From: Adiantum capillus-veneris
Taxonomy: Eukaryota > Streptophyta > Polypodiopsida > Polypodiales > Pteridaceae
NCBI GenBank assembly: GCA_014529385.2
Contig: CM043944.1
Location: 72,099,884 to 72,163,883, forward strand
DNA: 64,000 nt
Direction of reading: 5' to 3'
Shown here in pieces: positions 23,991-33,977 of this stretch; position 1 is the first letter of the stretch; every line of letters starts with the position of its first letter. Made by a program: the position numbers and the translations under genes. The notes beneath the pieces are model-generated. The model was not told the DNA's origin. It saw only the letters and a program-made list of their open reading frames with translations, and ran no database searches.

Positions 23991-25599
23991 TTCCCATATG
24001 AGGATGGGCTTTAAGATCCATGCCATGAACAAGATCACGACGTTGAAGATCAAGGAGTTTTGAGAAATCAGCATGAACAAAACGGTGATGCCATACTTTG
24101 CAATCATGATCACCTGGAGCAGTGACAACATTTGCTACAGCATCGTTGAGAGAGAGTTCAAACAAATTACCATTTCGAGGAGCAGTGGCTATAGTTTGTC
24201 CATCTTTCTCAATTCGGCATTTGGTATGATCAAATCCAACAAACAGACCAAGATCAACAAGTCTAGCAACTGAAAGAAGATTACGTTGAAGATCTGGTAC
24301 ATGTAATACTCCTCGCAAAATTCGAGTGGAAGAAGATAAGGTACCAAGATATAAGTCTCCAATACCCTTTACTTGACAAGTAGTATCATCAGCAAGATAA
24401 ACAACACGTTGAACTGGCAGTGGATGATAGTTATGGAGCCACTTAGACTGATATGTCATATTTCTTGTAGCACCAGAATCGACAATAAAAAGTGATCCAT
24501 CGCGTACATGAAGTATTCTGTCTGGAGCACCTGAACATAGGACGCAGCTTGTTTCTGGTACAATGTTGTTTCGATGCTCAGTAGCATATGCTCTATTCCG
24601 ATCTATGTCGAATCGACGCTTATAGCACATATGAGTGGGATGATCAGATCGTCCACAATATTCATAAGAAGAAGAAGAAGAGTCTCTAGATAAACGTGGT
24701 TGTTTTGTGGTAATATTGTGCTCTTCATCATATTGACGTGCCCAACAATCATCTTCAGTATGGCCATTTCTGTTGCAGTAAGAACATTGCTTATTAGGAA
24801 ATTTGAGACGAGAGAAAATATTACCGCGACGGCCACCTCTGCGGTTTCCTCGTTGAAATGGACGCCTTCGAGCATAAAAAGCCCGTTCCATCTGTTGTGA
24901 CTCAGTCTCCTCGTGTGAAATCATAGCTGTATCATGACTAGCATTACGACGTTCTTGACGTTGAGAGTATTCAATTAAAGACATGCAGGCTTGGTCGAAA
25001 TCAAGACCATCTTTATTAGAGAGAATAGTAACAATGTTATCATAAGAAGAGTCCTTCACCGTATCAAGGAGAAGTGTAATCAGTTGCTTTTGTGGAACAG
25101 GATCACCGGCAGCAGCAAGTTGATTAATAATAGATTTGAAAGATTCAATATGTCCCGTCATGGCAGTACCAACTTCATATTGTAACTTGTTAAGCAACCC
25201 TCTCAAATAAAGTATTTCTGTGACAGATTTCTTCTGAAAGTTTGCAATAAGGTACTTCCATACGTCGTGGGAAGTAGGCACTTCGTACATATCAAGCAAG
25301 AGGGAATCAGTAAGAGCAGAAAGAATATACCGACGAGCTGCTTTATCACGTCGTTGCCAATCCGTATAGGCAACATTCCAATCTTCAAATATAGGTCCTT
25401 CAGTGATAAGCATGTTATCATTATCCGTATCAACAGGCTGAGGCGGACAAACACGAATTCCAAGAACAACATCGGAGAGTTCATCGCCTTCAAGAATTAA
25501 CAACATCTTTGCTTTCCAGCCTGGAAAACCTTGACCTTGGAAAGGAGGAACAGAACGCTGGCCAGAAGGAAAGCCGTTGACGAGAATATTCATAGCCAT
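23863..25599 (-). pseudogene. Copia-1 Gag and protease
   Basis: The frame is open up to 25968, but the likely start is the Met at 25599 (MAMNILVNGFPSGQ), because the upstream part is hydrophobic leader sequence without Gag features. Gag contains WRRDKAARRYILSALTDSL and a UBN2-like region. A zinc knuckle CSYCNRNGHTEDDC follows (about 24790-24750), then a second degenerate one (YEYCGRSDHPTHMC, first Cys changed to Tyr). The protease active site reads IVDSGATRNMT near 24480. The gag-pre-integrase block with VWHHRFVHADF follows. The frame ends inside the integrase deletion. 25600-26218 is untranslated leader. Confidence 0.9.
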
Positions 25600-26218
25600 A
25601 TCTTGTTGCGAGAAGATGTATAAGATAAGATCGCAGAATTTGCACACCATATATGGTGAAGGCCGCAATTGAGAATGAGAGAGATATGAGGACTGCGTTC
25701 TGTCAACGATAAACGTAAGAAGGATGCTCAAGGAACTTCCAAAGATGTGAGAGACGTCAGCCAAAAACGGCAGGGTAAAGGAGACGTTAATAATAAAAGA
25801 GTCCTCAAAATAGAGTGGCGTGACACACAAGATTGACGGCCACAATATGAATAGCAAAAAGCTAAATCTTCTCAAAAAAGTTAACGCCAAAATAAGAAAA
25901 ACGATCGCGGACGCTTCACGAAGAAGTAGGACGAAGAAAGCTGCGTCAAGCTTTTCCCGTTTCTCCAAATTTTGAGCAGAACAGCAAGAAAAATTGAGAT
26001 GAAGTTCAGGGTGTCATCAACAAGAAAACGTAATCAACGATTAGATTGATTAGCAATAAACGTCACACAAAACACTAATCATATTCTTCTTAACACTAAA
26101 CAACCACAATTAACAAGAATCAATGCTCAAAAATAAAATTTGTAGCAATTTTTGAATCTTACATGCAAATCGCATACACATACTGTTTTGTCACCATGAG
26201 TTGAATCGGCGCATGATC

Positions 26219-26236
26219 GTTACTGCTCTGATACCA
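26219..26236 (-). promoter_or_regulatory. Copia-1 primer-binding site, initiator Met tRNA
   Basis: The minus strand reads TGGTATCAGAGCAGTAAC, immediately after the LTR end CAACA. It matches the standard plant initiator tRNA-Met PBS. Confidence 0.95.
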
Positions 26237-26379
26237 TGTTGAGATGTAGAGAGAAAGAGAGAGAGACGAGACAAGAGACACACCATATACGCTCCCAAAG
26301 ACTGATTCATATTGAGGACAAGATACAAATATATAGGTGAGACCAAGTTGAGTAGAGTGAGCCATATATAGCTCCAACA
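26237..26379 (-). repeat. 5' LTR of copia-1 (143 bp)
   Basis: Identical to 21210-21352 and followed by the GTGTA target duplication at 26380-26384. 143 bp is unusually short for a copia LTR, which is commonly several hundred bases. Confidence 0.95.
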
Positions 26380-26384
26380 GTGTA

Positions 26385-26714
26385 CTCTTGTGTGTTTCCT
26401 TGTAGATGTGTAAGCTCCAAGGAAATAGAAATAGATGCCATCCCTACTGCTCAAACACTTGCAATGGAAGCCGTGTGTGCCATTGTGGATCATGTCTTTC
26501 CTCGATCGGTTCTTCTTAGCCAAATCTACCTCTTAGTTCATGTGGTTGATGAGATCGCTATATGTGGAGTAGTGCATGCATGATGGATGTTCTTTTTAGA
26601 GAGGTTTTTAAAGGATCTCAAGGATTTTGTATGGCTACGGTCCCAGCCAGAGGCATGTATGGCCGAAAGGTGGATCATGCAAGAGGCATTTGTTTATATC
26701 TCCAAGTATTTGGC
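26385..26714 (+). pseudogene. CACTA relic copy 1, DUF4218-like part
   Basis: After an acceptor-like TTTCCTTGTAG near 26396-26406, the plus strand encodes IYLLVHVVDEIAICGVVHA, a stop, then WMFFLERFLKDLKDFVWL and EACMAERWIMQEAFVYISKYL. This matches the DUF4218 block of CACTA transposase proteins (HLVDEVELGG..RWMYFIER). The same block is intact at 55304-55528, where the stop is Arg. It continues the relic at 19897-20950 after copia-1 is removed. The coding signal fades near 26714, where a CACTA-terminus-like sequence begins. Confidence 0.7.
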
Positions 26715-26830
26715 ACACACTACAAGAGGTACATCACATTAGTGATGCTCGTAGTGTGAAGCTCAAAATTGAAAATCCACGGCGTCGCTATTTTCTTTGT
26801 TACATAGCGACGTCCATAGCGACGCCACCA
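26711..26830 (+). repeat. CACTA-terminus-like sequence with GCGACG subterminal repeats
   Basis: CACTACAAGAGG starts near 26715. The segment 26713-26757 is a small interrupted palindrome (CACACTAC ... GTAGTGTG). It is followed by GGCGTCGCTAT (26781-26791) and two copies of ATAGCGACGYC (26804-26814, 26816-26826) in inverted and direct order. CACTA elements typically begin CACTACAAGAA and carry short repeated subterminal motifs. The CACTAC word also overlaps the DUF4218-like frame, so coincidence is possible. Confidence 0.45.
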
Positions 26831-26914
26831 GGGGTAGGAAATAAACCGAGAGTGCCAAAAAATCAGATCTCATATTTGAGTTCGGCGCTCAAGCAAAAGA
26901 GGTAAACGCGTGCT

Positions 26915-26937
26915 CTCCCTCTCTCTCTCTCTTGCTT

Positions 26938-26979
<42 letters not shown>

Positions 26980-27040
26980 AGAGAAGGGAGAGCTAAGTAT
27001 GCTCCTTTTCTCTCCTCTCTCTCATGTTTTCTTCCGATCT

Positions 27041-27081
<41 letters not shown>

Positions 27082-27100
27082 GCACACACATTGTGTCTTT

Positions 27101-27157
<57 letters not shown>

Positions 27158-27226
27158 CACATGCATAAACAAAAAACACATACACACACATGCATAAGCA
27201 TACACACACACATTGAGAGAGGAAAA

Positions 27227-27258
<32 letters not shown>

Positions 27259-27272
27259 AAGTAAAGAGAGAG

Positions 27273-27325
<53 letters not shown>

Positions 27326-27395
27326 AGAAAAAGAGAGGGGGAGAAGAGGGAAAGAGAGAGGTAAGGGGAGAAAACAAAGAGAGAGAGAGAGATAG
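26915..27395. repeat. Microsatellite cluster (CT)n, (CA)n, (AG)n, (GT)n
   Basis: Within about 480 bp there are at least seven dinucleotide arrays on the same strand: CT near 26915-26935, CA at 26940-26974, CT at about 27040-27062, CA at about 27063-27080, AG at about 27104-27152, GT at about 27228-27242, and AG at about 27274-27318. Purine-rich interrupted tracts run to 27395. The many overlapping reading frames here are repeat artefacts. Confidence 0.9.
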
Positions 27396-27414
27396 ATTTA
27401 AAAAGTAGAGAAAA

Positions 27415-27820
27415 TATGAAATGAAATGTTATATTAAGATTTAGGGTTAGGTTAGATTTAAAATTACATTTAATTAAAATTAGGTTAGATTAAGATCTAA
27501 GTTTAAGTTAGATTGCATTTAACTTATATTTAAAATTTATGCTAGATCTAAGATTAGGTTAGATTACATTTAGGTTTAGGTTAGATTTATGCTTATGTTG
27601 AGTTTAAGATTAGGTTAGATTTAGATTTACGTTAGATTTAAAATTAGGGCAAGATTTAAGATTAGCTAGGTTAGATTTAAGTTAGATTACATTTAGGCTT
27701 AGGATTTATGATTGGATTAGATTTAGGTTTATGTTGAGTTTAAGATCGATTATATTAGATATAGATTTATGTTAGATTTAAGGTTAGATTAGATTTAGGT
27801 TAGATTTTAGGGCATGTCAA
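27415..27820. repeat. Degenerate TTAGGTTAGATTTA minisatellite
   Basis: Words such as GATTAGGTTAGATTTA, TTTAGGTTTAGG and TTACGTTAGATTTA recur many times with point changes. The first unit reads TTTAGGGTTAGG. The motif is related in composition to the plant telomere repeat TTTAGGG, but the array is not made of exact 7-base units. There is no coding signal. Confidence 0.7.
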
Positions 27821-28393
27821 TGAAGGCTTTTCCCAAAGAGCAAACAATAGTTAAACAACAATATGTATATTCCCATCAGAATCTGACACCTATTAACTCA
27901 CCCACTCACCATGTTCAATTAGCTCAAAATCACCATATGTTCAATTACATTAGATTTAAGATTAGATTTTGGATTTAGTTTTTATATTAAACCCTACCTT
28001 CGAGATTACGGAAAAAAATTAGAGTTAGGCGAACGATGATCCCTCTCTTCCTCTATACGGATGCAACCTTAAGTTGGAAAGCTTTCAATGGCATGATACT
28101 CATATTGGAGGCCAACATGTAATGTGCGAAGTAATCCCTCGAACAAGGATCTGTTGTGAAGAGATGTTAAGATGCTGTGAATTGCTACAGCTAGAGAAGA
28201 GGCAAAGGGGTTTTGTCCGCTACATGCACTATCATGTAGACGTGGGTGTGTAGATTTATCATACCCACAAGTATAGGCATTGACCAATAAAGATGATATT
28301 ATAACCCGGTGGTTCTGATCTCGGTGCACCTCTAAACCAAGGTGTGTGGGGATCAGACATGACTAGAGAATGTGAGGTAGTTTACAGTGTGAA

Positions 28394-28446
<53 letters not shown>

Positions 28447-28733
28447 AAGACGGAGGATGCCCATAGAAGATTAAATTTATGGCCAGGTTATAAGGTTTTT
28501 ACATTCATTATGAGTAGTGACAAGGATGTGGGTCCGTCCAACCTAAACACCTATCTCTCAACAAGGATCTTATGTCCTTGTAATCATATCAATGCAAACA
28601 TGCTATGCGACGGACAAGACGCGTTTCTTTGCAGCACGTTCGCGAATTTGGCGAATTTGATCCATCTGTATAAATTCAGTTTTTGCCAATTATAACTCGT
28701 CAGACTCTGACATTGGCCAACAAGCAGAAATCT
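27821..28733. other. No gene seen; contains an (AG)n tract at 28397-28442
   Basis: Short reading frames occur on both strands but none shows a domain, repeat or composition I recognise. It ends abruptly at the truncated LTR of copia-2 (28734). Confidence 0.4.
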
Positions 28734-29204
28734 ACACTATGAAATGTGTGTAGAAATGGCCTCCTTTTATAGGCCAAAAGGGCTGCCCTCTCTTATGAGA
28801 GACAGCCATGTGTAGCCGCCCTTGTGCGAATAAGTCCAAATCGGACCCTCCAATCCGCCCATGTGTGGCCGCCCTTGAGAAGACAAGTCCGCTTTTGAAT
28901 TTGGCCACCGGCCACCAGCCATTGACTTCCGACCACCGGCCATCGGCCATTGACTACCGGCCACCGGCCAACCGACCGGTTGTTTTCTGACCACTTTCCG
29001 GCCGCCGTCCGGCCATAATATTCCGGCGAAAAAAGAATATTCCGGCGAAAAAAAAGTTGCCCCTGATTCTTGTCCGTGAAAATTTTGGTTTCCGGTGAGT
29101 GATTTTCCTTCACGCACGATGGCTTCTCCTCATAATGGGGGCCTTACAAATGTGCACTTTTACCACAAAAAATTACAAGGGTAAATCAGGCTCCATACTT
29201 AACA
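28734..29204 (-). repeat. Truncated 3' LTR of copia-2
   Basis: Starts TGTTAAGTATGG on the minus strand next to the polypurine tract and matches 33500-33977. The R/U5 side, including the segment equal to 33220-33499, is missing. It contains GGCCACCGGCCATTGAC-type repeats in slightly different copy number from the other LTR. Confidence 0.9.
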
Positions 29205-29264
29205 ATCTCCCACTTGGAGACTGATCTCCAAACCAAACCTGTGACTGCTTTCCATTTTGGCTTC

Positions 29265-29609
29265 TTATCCTTGAATGCCGATTGAAGATGAGCAAAAGCT
29301 CAACTTCTCCTTGTTGACCACCTTTGTAAACATGTCTGCAGGATTTTCACTTGTATGCACCTTTCCTAGCTTTAGTTGTCCCTCTTCCAAAAGAGTGCGT
29401 ATGAAGTGATATCTCACCTCAATGTGCTTTGTCCTTGAATGAAAGGTTGAGTTCTTCGCAAGATGGATAGCGCTTTGGCTATCACTGTACAAGACACAAT
29501 TGTCTTGTTTGAATCCAAGCTCTTCTAAGAATCTGTGAAGCCATAGAATTTCTTTGCTTGCCTCCGTCATTGCTACATACTCTGCTTCCGTGGTAGAAAG
29601 TGAAACCAC
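29265..29609 (-). pseudogene. Copia-2 RNase H, C-terminal part
   Basis: The 114-residue frame continues the polyprotein after a single TAG stop at about 29610-29612 (WASKL-stop-KVVSLSTTEAEYVA). A Gln is usual at this point in copia RNase H, so CAG to TAG is the likely change. It keeps STTEAEYVA, SDSQSAIHLAKN and TKHIEVRYHFIR. Its N-terminal part, with GYADADMAGD, is in the upstream frame. Confidence 0.9.
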
Positions 29610-29612
29610 TTT

Positions 29613-31718
29613 CTACAGCTTTGAAGCCCAGCTTACTGCTGTGCCTCCAACCGTGAACACATAGCCAGTAGTGCTCCTTCGAGTATCTTTGTCACCTGCC
29701 ATATCTGCATCAGCATACCCTTCTAGAAAAATATCAGCTCCTCCAAAATACAAAGCATTTGTTGTTGTCCCTTTTAGATACCTAAGTATCCACTTCACAA
29801 CTTTCCAATGCTCTTTACCTGGGTTGTCCATGAACCTACTCACAACTCCCACTGCAGGTGCAATGTCTGGCCTTGTCCAGACCATATCATACATTAGAGA
29901 ACCTACTGCTGCAGCATATGATACTTTAGACATATAGGCTATCTCCTCTTGTGTCTTTGGACACATATCCTTCGTTAGCTTAAAATGACCAGCCAAAGGT
30001 GTAGAAAATGGTTTTTCATTTTGCATTGCAAACCTTTCTAGTACCTTCTTGATGTAATCTTCTTGAGATAGATTTATTGTCTTCTTCGTCCTGTCGCTTG
30101 ATATTTTCATACCAAGTATCCTCTTTGGAGCACCTAAATCTTTCATTGAAAAAGATTTGGACAGCTCCTCTTTTAGGTCTTTGATGTCCTGCATGTTAGC
30201 ACTTGCAATCAACATGTCATCAACATACAACATTAGGATGATGAATTTCCCATCTCCCAAATTCTCCATGTAGACACAGTGATCCGAGTTGCATCTTGTG
30301 AATCCATGATCCAACATCCATCGATCAAACTTCAAGTACCATTGTCTTGATGCTTGCTTTAAACCATACAAGCTCTTCTTTAATCTGCAAACCATTTTCT
30401 CCTTACCTTTTACTTCATACCCCTTTGGTTGAAGCATGTAGATTTCCTCCTCTAAGTCACCGTGAGGGAATGCCGTATTTACATCCATTTGCTCGAGATT
30501 TAGATCATGAGCAGCCACAAGGCTTAAGACAAGCCTAATTGAGTTCATTTTTACAACAGGAGAAAATATTTCATTGAAGTCAATACCTTTCTTTTCAGAA
30601 AAACCTTTTACCACAAGCCTAGACTTGTACCTTTTCTTCCCACCTTCTTCTTCCTTTAGCTTGTACATCCATTTGTTTTGAAGTGTCCGCTTACCTTTAG
30701 GCAACTCAACCAACTCCCATGTTTGGTTGCGATGTAGTGAGTCCATCTCCACTTGCATGCTCTTCGTCCATTCTTCTTTGGATTCATGTTGCATAGCTTC
30801 TTCATATGATTCCGGCTCTCCAGAATCTGAGATCAAGAGATGGTTGAAGGAAGGAACAAACCTTTCTGGAGGTCTACTTGCTCTTGTAGATCTTCGGGGA
30901 ATAGGTTGAGGCTCCTCATTTGGTTGACGTTGTTGCACATTGTCACCGTTTGCAGTCCTTGAGTCTTCACCGTCCTCAAGCTCCATGTACTCATCACCTG
31001 TTTCTTTTGTTTGTTTTCTTTCCAAGTAATCTTTGTACATATTTTGTTCGTTAAAAATTACATCCCTACTCCTTAAGATTTTACCATCTTCAGGATTCCA
31101 TAGGCGATACCCAAAGTCTCCTTCTCCATAGCCAATGAAGAAACACTTTTTGGACTTTGCATCTAACTTTGATCTTAGGCTTCTATCTATGTGCATGAAA
31201 GCCTCACACCCAAACACTTTGAGAAATGCATAATTCACCGGTTTACCTGTCCATGCCTCTTCTGGAACTCCCCCATCCAATGCCATTGAGGGTGACCAAT
31301 TGATTAAGTACACGGACGTACTTACAGCTTCCGCCCAAAGCTGAAGCGGTAGGCCTGCATGTAGCCGCATGCTTCGTGCTCGTTTCATGATTGTCCTGTT
31401 CATCCTTTCCAAAATCCCATTTTGTTGAGGTGTCCTCGGGGTTGTCCTTTGCCTCCGAATGCCATTTCTAGCACAAAAGCTTTCAAAAGCTTGCCTGCAA
31501 TATTCGCCTCCATTGTCGGACCTGAGGCATTTAACCTTGGTACCTGTTTCATTCTCCAGAAAGGCTTTCCACCTTTGAAATATGGAAAATACATCGGATT
31601 TATTCTTCATGACATAAACCCATGTTTTTCTAGTCGCATCTTCTATGAATGTTACATAGTACAATGAGTCACCAAGTGATGGTGTACTTGCAGGACCCCA
31701 AACATCAGAATGAACCAA
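29613..31718 (-). pseudogene. Copia-2 integrase and reverse transcriptase
   Basis: The 701-residue frame begins inside integrase at VHSDVWGP (first catalytic Asp). It then has CLRSDNGGEY (second Asp, about residue 68) and PQQNGILERMNRT (Glu, about residue 104). RT follows with LVVKGFSEKKGIDFNEIFSP, MDVNTAFPHGDLEEEIYM, LYGLKQASRQWYLKFD and the catalytic LYVDDMLIAS near residue 497, and then the start of RNase H. All catalytic residues I can check are present. It is separated from Gag-protease by one TAA and from the rest of RNase H by one TAG. With those exceptions the polyprotein is open. Confidence 0.95.
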
Positions 31719-31727
31719 CTCAAGTTT

Positions 31728-33155
31728 TTAATTTTTTCTTTCATTTCTTGATTTTTGAAATTTTACCCTCTTTTGTTTACCGTAAACACAATCTTCACAG
31801 AACTCTAAGTCCACTTCTTTCAAACCTGGTAGAAGCTTCTTTGTTTGAAGGATTTGCATTCCTTTGGCACTCATATGCCCAAGTCGGTAGTGCCACACCG
31901 CACTGTCAACTTCTGTAGTTGCTGCACAAGCTGAAGGTTGCGTGCTAACAGTACACAAGTAAAGTCTACCGACTTTTTCACCCTTGGCAACCACCAAAGA
32001 TCCCTTTGAGATCTTCCACCGTTTGTTTCCGAATGCAATGTTGTGACCTTCATCGTCCAATTGTCCTGTAGAGATCAAATTTTTGCGAAGAGAAGGAACA
32101 TGCCTAACATCTTTAAGCTTCCATTCATTTCCGTTAGCAGTTTTGACAGAAACTGTACCTTTGCCGACAATCTCACAAGCTTCATCATCTCCCAAGTATA
32201 CATACCCAAAATTACCTTTGGTGTAGTCTTGGAAATGTTGCTTGTGTGGTGTCGCATGGAATGAAGCCCCGGAATCTACTATCCACGAATTAGACACATT
32301 GTCTAATGAGAGAATTAGAGCATCTTGCTCTACTTTACTTGCCACATTGGCCTCCGATGTTGGCTTGTTGTCTTGAGACTCTGTCTCCGTCTTCTTCTTG
32401 GACCAGCAATCCTTCTTGACGTGGCCCTTCTTGCCGCAGTTCCAACATTCAAGAACTGACTTTGTGCGTGACTTGCTCCGCCTTGAGCGATCACGACCCT
32501 TTTGGTTTTTGAACCTCTCCTTAAGCCTTCCTCTTGCTTCCACTGATAGTGAAGCACTTGATGATTCTCCTGTGCTTCTCCTTCGCATTTCCTCGCTTAG
32601 GAGAACACCCACAACATCATCAAACTTAAGAGTATTTGTGCCAGAGATAGAATTAGTTACAGCCATCACAAGGCTGTCCCAACTATCCAGTAGAGATGAT
32701 AGTATAAGGAGAGCTCGCACTTCGTCATCGAAATTGATTTTCACTGATCGAAGTTGACTTATGTTTGTGTTAAAGTCATTTAGGTGTTCTGCAACTGAAC
32801 CATTCTCTGCCATCTTTAGATTGAACCAGCGCTTCATAAGAAATACCTTATTGGATGCCGATGGTTTCTCGTAGAAGTCGTCAAGTGACTTCATCAAGTC
32901 CTCCGTGGTCTTCATCTCCGAAACATTGAAGGCCACCGTTGACGCCAAGCTTAACCGAATTGTTCCCAGTGCCTTTCGATCAAGGACAATCCATGCTTCA
33001 TCTGCCATTGTTGCGGGCTTCTTTGCAAGAACGCCTAGTGGCAAATAGAGGTCCTTCTGGTAGAGATAGTCGTCAATCTGCATCTTCCAATGTTGGTAGT
33101 TTTTGCCATTGAACTTCTCAATCTTGAGCTTCCCTTCCTCCGCCATAACTCCCAC
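31728..33155 (-). pseudogene. Copia-2 Gag, protease and gag-pre-integrase
   Basis: The 475-residue frame opens MGVMAEEGKLKIEKFNGKNY, with the WKMQIDDYL block of copia Gag (DUF4219/UBN2 type). A zinc knuckle CWNCGKKGHVKKDC lies at about residue 237, the protease site WIVDSGASFHATPH at about residue 290, and AVWHYRLGHMSAKGM with CEDCVYGKQKRVKF (integrase zinc region) near the end. The frame ends at TAA in KSRNERKN-stop-KLELVHSDVWGP. The stop interrupts an otherwise continuous frame, so it looks like a nonsense mutation rather than a designed gag/pol boundary. The start is the first Met after the PBS. Confidence 0.95.
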
Positions 33156-33205
33156 TCAATTCAAGGAATCCTTTCCTTGAGATAATTTAGCTACGAGCAA
33201 ACCTT

Positions 33206-33217
33206 GCTCTGATACCA
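33206..33217 (-). promoter_or_regulatory. Copia-2 primer-binding site, initiator Met tRNA
   Basis: Minus strand TGGTATCAGAGC, two bases from the LTR end CCTAACA. Confidence 0.95.
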
Positions 33218-33219
33218 GT

Positions 33220-33977
33220 TGTTAGGAAATAAGACGTAGCTAAATAGATAATTGAGTAGATTACTTAATGGAGAGAGACAGATTTGTATACACGAGATTA
33301 TGGAGTAGAGAGAGAGAGAGAGAGAGTACACACGATATACGTGGTTCACCCAATGTGGGCTACGTCCACGGGAAAGCAGCCACTCAATGGCTTTAGTACT
33401 TCAAAACAAGAAGTAGTTTACAAAGGGATTATACCCTTAATGGAGCTCCCGCCTTGCTTCACTCTCACCATCTCACACTCACCTTGTTGCATCAACTTCA
33501 CACTATGAAATGTGTGTAGAAATGGCCTCCTTTTATAGTCCAAAAGGGCTGCCCTCTCTTATGAGAGACAGCCATGTGTAGCCGCCCTGGTGCGAATAAG
33601 TCCAAATCGGACCCTCCAATCCGCCCATGTGTGGCCGCCCTTGAGAAGACAAGTCCGCTTTTGAATTTGGCCACCGGCCACCGGCCATTGACTTCCGACC
33701 ACCGGCCACTGGCCATTGACTTCCGACCACTGTCCACCGGCCAACCGACCGGTTGTTTTCCGACCACTTTTTCGGCCACCGTCCGGCCATAATATTCCAG
33801 CGAAAAAGAATATTCCGGCGAAAAAATAGTTGCCCCTGATTCTTGTCCGTGAAAATTTTGGTTTCCGGTGAGTGATTTTCCTTCACGCACGATGGCTTCT
33901 CCTCATAATGGGAGCCTTACAAATGTGCGCTTTTACCACAGAAAAATACAAGGGTAAATCAAGCTCCATACTTAACA
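33220..33977 (-). repeat. 5' LTR of copia-2 (758 bp)
   Basis: On the minus strand it runs TGTTAAGTATGG to CCTAACA. A TATA box (TATAAAAGG, minus strand, near 33537-33531) lies in the middle. At about 33665-33745 a GGCCACCGGCCATTGACTTCC-like unit of about 20-28 bp is repeated several times. An (AG)n tract sits near 33306-33327. Confidence 0.9.

Larger units (their letters stand above)
21210..26379 (-). mobile_element. Ty1/copia element copia-1, structurally complete ends
   Basis: A 5170-bp minus-strand LTR element. Both ends are identical 143-bp LTRs beginning TGTTGGAGC and ending CAACA on the element strand, flanked by the same 5 bases, GTGTA, at 21205-21209 and 26380-26384. The PBS (26219-26236) and polypurine tract (21360-21353) abut the LTRs. 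Protein order on the minus strand is Gag, protease, integrase, RT, RNase H, the copia order. It inserted into the plus-strand CACTA relic, probably in an intron, since TTTCCTTGTAG follows at about 26396. It carries an internal deletion in integrase and one in-frame stop, so it should be non-autonomous despite its young LTRs. Confidence 0.95.
28734..33977 (-). mobile_element. Ty1/copia element copia-2, one LTR truncated
   Basis: A minus-strand copia element with a 5' LTR at 33220-33977 (758 bp) and a 3' LTR of which only 471 bp remain (28734-29204, equal to 33500-33977). It has an initiator-Met PBS (33206-33217) and a polypurine tract (minus strand AAGTGGGAGAT, 29205-29215). The polyprotein runs 33155-29265 in one frame with two single-codon interruptions. 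The right flank at 33978 is CACTA coding sequence, but the left flank is not, so the left end was lost by deletion or rearrangement and no target duplication can be seen. Confidence 0.9.

Noticed and set aside
26219-26236. tRNA-Met gene
   Set aside because: Only the short primer-binding complement next to an LTR is present, with no cloverleaf.
26889-27395. Several long overlapping frames on both strands
   Set aside because: All are products of CT, CA, AG and GT microsatellites, with no conserved residues.
27415-27820. True telomere
   Set aside because: The units are not exact TTTAGGG and the array is inside transposon-rich sequence.
28767-29117. GC-rich frames in the copia-2 LTR (also 33498-33890)
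   Set aside because: They come from the LTR minisatellite and lie in both LTR copies in several frames; an LTR promoter region is a better explanation.
33660-33750. CRISPR-like array
   Set aside because: The repeats are GC-rich direct repeats without unique spacers, inside a plant LTR.
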